Shown here: positions 8,298 through 10,312 of the stretch, piece after piece
Position numbering within the stretch: position 1 is the first letter of the stretch
Layout: every line of letters begins with the position of its first letter
NCBI GenBank assembly: GCA_001929475.1
Contig: LXFE01002192.1
Location: 1 to 10,312, forward strand
Reading direction: 5' to 3'
Origin: Neolecta irregularis DAH-3
Lineage: Eukaryota > Ascomycota > Neolectomycetes > Neolectales > Neolectaceae
Length of the DNA: 10,312 nt
Notes under the pieces: model-generated
Told to the model about the DNA's origin: nothing
Seen by the model: the letters and a program-made list of their open reading frames with translations, nothing else
The model's database searches: none
Made by a program: the position numbers and the translations under genes

Positions 8298-9303
8298 TTA
8301 CTCGGGGTTTGTATCAACAGGTTTATACAATATTGTCGTTTGATACTATTCCAGTCAGCTATTTTTTCTCACACGGATGAACCTTGCGATTATATCGGGT
8401 GGTGGCACTGACGGCAAGCACATTCTGCTTGATAGAGCCTGCGGCAAGATGGTTTAAGACAACATGGTTTGGAGAAGGGAGAACAGATGCATCGTCCTTC
8501 ATTAAAGTGCTTTGATTAAGGATTACTTTTTCGAGATGAGGTGGTAGTGATGGAGGGATGTATTTCGACAAATCAAATGCGGCGGGATTGGTGAATATCT
8601 CGGGGGTTTTCGACGTATACTCCACTGGTGGAGTTTCTATAATAGAATTAAACGACATAGAGAGAACAAGTGTACTTCGGAGAAAACTGGCTTCTGACTG
8701 GGATGACGAGACTTTACTATTTGCAACCTCGATATAATTTACGAGATTCCCCGCTGAATCTGTCGCAGTTTCCAGAGCCGAAGAGTTTCTCCATTCACCG
8801 TCTACTATAAATTTGATCCGATGCGGACCTGGCGGGAGATTGATGACTGTTGAGAAGTCATTTACGCTGGGACAAAAATGAGCCTGTGTGATAGTGATGA
8901 TTTCGGACCTTTTGTTCATTTCTATTCGTTTCCTCCAGCCATTGAATGTTCCAGTCACATACACTTTTTCTCCTCCTCCATTCCACGTAAGAAAGGTTGG
9001 CACGGTCTGACCTAGTCCGATCAGTACGTTAATTCTGGCTCCCAGGGATGCACCGTCTTGTGTCTCGTTCCCGTTTTCTTGACTCACAACGCTTGCTCCT
9101 CCTGAGATGTTTTCAGCAGGCACCGTTGAACTGGCATTGAGATCAAGCTTCGAGATTTCCTCGTCGGGAATAGCCGGGAGATCCGGAACTCTACCGAGGA
9201 CAGGAGAATGCTCAACGCTACTGTTTCCCCTTCTGCGAGTAGCTTTCAGGCTCTGTGGTGGAGTTCTCGCGGTATCGAAGGTAGAAGACTGTGAATTACC
9301 CAT
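8298..9303 (-). CDS. AMPK/SNF1 complex beta subunit (Gal83/Sip2/Amk2 family)
   Basis: Four exons: 9303-8909, 8866-8676, 8636-8383 and 8345-8298. Joined they give 888 nt and 295 aa. It begins MGNSQSS, a classical N-myristoylation signal, which supports this start. A poorly conserved linker leads to the glycogen-binding CBM48 domain (about 101-175): VPTFLTWNGGGEKVYVTGTF with Trp123 in FNGWRKR, then DFSTVINLPPGPHRIKFIVD and GNLVNYIEV. The C-terminal ASC domain that binds the kinase and gamma subunits carries FDLSKYIPPSLPPHLEKVIL, VLPSPNHVVLNHLAAGSIK and TTRYNRKYQTTILYKP. The protein scaffolds the energy-sensing SNF1/AMPK kinase and sets its location. Introns are 42, 39 and 37 nt. The first two are in frame and stop-free, so unspliced translation hides them, but they interrupt the CBM and precede the ASC. 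The third restores the conserved YxTTILYKP end. A possible fourth intron (9053-9012, 42 nt, also in frame) in the linker is uncertain. Confidence 0.93.
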
Positions 9304-9520
9304 CGTTCTTCAATAGGGGTTGGGTTGCGCCCGAGGCGATGAGGTTCGCGGACTTTAAACTTCGTTTCAGGATATACTTTGGTTTCGTCAGCTCTACTGA
9401 AAGAAACAGCTTTATACACTTTAACTGAATACCTGGCCATTCTATACTGAGTCTTTCTTCAGAATTCAGCCCCAATATGTGTTCTTTATCGACTTGAGTA
9501 AGGGTAACCTTGTTCTTCAT
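9296..9520 (-). CDS. Small spliced ORF overlapping the AMPK beta start (uORF or small gene)
   Basis: Exons 9520-9433 and 9396-9296 are joined across a 36-nt intron (9432-9397) with donor GTATTC and the pyrimidine-rich acceptor TTTCTTTCAG, matching local intron size. The product would be 62 aa, starting MKNKVTLTQVDKEHILGLNS and ending ASGATQPLLKNDG. Its TAA (9298-9296) lies within the first codons of AMPK beta, so the two frames overlap by 8 nt (ATGGGTAA). The intron is in frame and stop-free, so the unspliced ORF is open too (74 aa). No family was recognised. It could be an overlapping uORF in the AMPK beta leader, a separate small protein in a bicistronic mRNA, or simply a spliced 5' UTR that happens to be open. 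Confidence 0.4.
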   Translation of the reverse strand: MKNKVTLTQVDKEHILGLNSEERLSIEWPGIQLKCIKLFLSVELTKPKYILKRSLKSANLIASGATQPLLKNDG

Positions 9521-9554
9521 ACTCGTAATACTTTTTCAGCCAAGCAGGCTGGGA

Positions 9555-9562
9555 TATATATA
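9555..9562 (-). promoter_or_regulatory. Candidate TATA box for the AMPK beta transcript
   Basis: TATATATA lies 35 bases upstream of the first minus-strand ATG (9520) and about 250 bases upstream of the AMPK beta ATG. If used, the mRNA would start near 9530 and include the small ORF at 9520-9296 in its leader. The motif is symmetrical and the strand is inferred from context. Confidence 0.35.
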
Positions 9563-10024
9563 GGAAAAGCACTTAAAGTATATGCAATGAACAATTAGAT
9601 TCCGTATGCATTCTTCCTTCCGCATTATGTCTTACGCGTCATTTAAACATGAAATATTTGCAGCGTCTGCTCATGTGCGTGGTCCTGAATTCTCATTTTA
9701 GCTCACTAATTATGTTGGCGTTGGAGCTAAAAGCAATCGTAAGATTAATGTTGCCGACCATCAGATCACATGGAAAGATAGCTCATCTATTTGAAACGTC
9801 TTTCACTTAACAGTAAACCGGAGAATAGGGGTTCTGATAGGCAGTTATATAAAGGCGAACATTTAAGCATACTTGACGTTTTTCTCTTAATTTTCCCGGG
9901 GATTTGCTACATATATTTGAAGCTGAACTATCAAGCTTCTAGGCTCACTATCGACTAAGTTCGAAACACATAGGTTATAATTCTTGAGATTCGGGTTAAG
10001 TTTCACTCACTTTGTTTTGGTAGA

Positions 10025-10054
10025 GTGTGGAAAATTAGCGTGTGGAAAATTAGC
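10025..10054. repeat. Tandem direct repeat, 2 x 15 bp
   Basis: Two identical adjacent copies of GTGTGGAAAATTAGC (10025-10039 and 10040-10054). The second is followed by a partial echo (TAGC). It lies in non-coding sequence. A recent slippage duplication is the simplest explanation. Confidence 0.85.
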
Positions 10055-10287
10055 TAGCGTAATTGTCAAAATAAATTTCCTGCTTATTCTTTTAATGGGA
10101 GTCTCCAACTCATTGAATTTCATGTGAGTGCTTAAGAGCATGGAATAGAGAAGGATATTTTTACTAGAAGTACATTAGCACAATGGAATATGGTAGGAAG
10201 TATGATGATTTAGTCCATGTTGCCGTCGCAGTTTCAGCGATGTGAAGTCAGTCATTATTATGAAGAGCAGAGTTACAAACTCCGCGA

Positions 10288-10312
10288 CCCCCCCCCCCCC
10301 CCCCCCCCCCCC
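10288..10312. repeat. C homopolymer of at least 25 bases at the window end
   Basis: The last 25 bases are all C and run to the window edge, so the true length is unknown. Such a run is out of keeping with the AT-rich surroundings. It may be an assembly or sequencing artefact at a contig end, or a true homopolymer. Confidence 0.9.

Larger units (their letters stand above)
9563..10312. other. Stretch without a recognisable gene
   Basis: AT-rich, with stops in all frames. The longest plus-strand start (ATG near 9627) gives only about 24 codons. It contains a two-copy tandem repeat at 10025-10054 and ends in a C homopolymer. I see no tRNA, transposon or telomere repeat. It presumably holds the upstream region of AMPK beta and whatever precedes the next gene. 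Confidence 0.5.

Noticed and set aside
9246-9440. Minus-strand frame of 64 codons overlapping the AMPK beta start in another frame
   Set aside because: Overlaps both AMPK beta and the small spliced ORF, crosses the probable 36-nt intron unspliced and shows no family similarity.
1-10312. Search for a gene cluster, defence system, mobile element, CRISPR array, tRNA or rRNA
   Set aside because: None found. The genes are unrelated conserved fungal housekeeping genes on alternating strands, and no terminal repeats, transposase, integrase or clover-leaf sequence was seen.

Overview
The window looks like an intron-rich, gene-dense stretch of a fungal nuclear genome. The gene set fits this: an Rvs161/Hob3-type BAR protein, a PBN1/PIG-X subunit, an Rkm4-type SET methyltransferase, a Gal83/Sip2-type AMPK beta subunit, a FUN14 protein and a fungal maleylacetate-reductase-like dehydrogenase. 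I cannot place the clade. No operons, prokaryotic signals, transposons, tRNAs or rRNAs were seen.

Layout. 1-166: 3' end of a proline-rich protein gene (+). 167-660: gene-free, with several small inverted repeats. 661-1110: a two-exon gene of unknown function (-). 1186-1529: intergenic. 1530-2517: hob3/RVS161-like, six exons (+). 2624-3106: FUN14 protein, three exons (-). 3224-4542: iron-type dehydrogenase, seven exons (+). 4558-6063: PBN1, five exons (-). 6115-7540: RKM4-like, five exons (+). 7541-7817: intergenic. 7818-8134: a small, uncertain gene (-). 8298-9303: AMPK beta, four exons (-). Just upstream of it, and overlapping its start codon, is a small spliced ORF (9296-9520). 9521-10312: no convincing gene, ending in 25 C.

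I rebuilt six genes by joining exons so that family motifs and reading frame continue. Each joined CDS is a multiple of three and ends at a stop: 264, 137, 367, 450, 425 and 295 aa. They contain 24 introns of only 34-49 nt, mostly 35-36. Branch-like CTRAY sequences lie about 10 nt before the acceptor in many of them. The donors are very degenerate beyond GTA, and one intron is GC-AG.

The genes alternate in strand and are tightly packed. Two pairs diverge from short shared promoters (51 bp for PBN1/RKM4, 117 bp for FUN14/dehydrogenase). Two pairs converge with 15 bp and 106 bp between stop codons. The functions are unrelated housekeeping roles: endocytosis and actin, mitochondrial membrane, redox, GPI-anchor synthesis, ribosomal-protein methylation and energy sensing. 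I see no dedicated new system. The unusual points are the splicing signals, the packing, and the small ORF overlapping the AMPK beta start.
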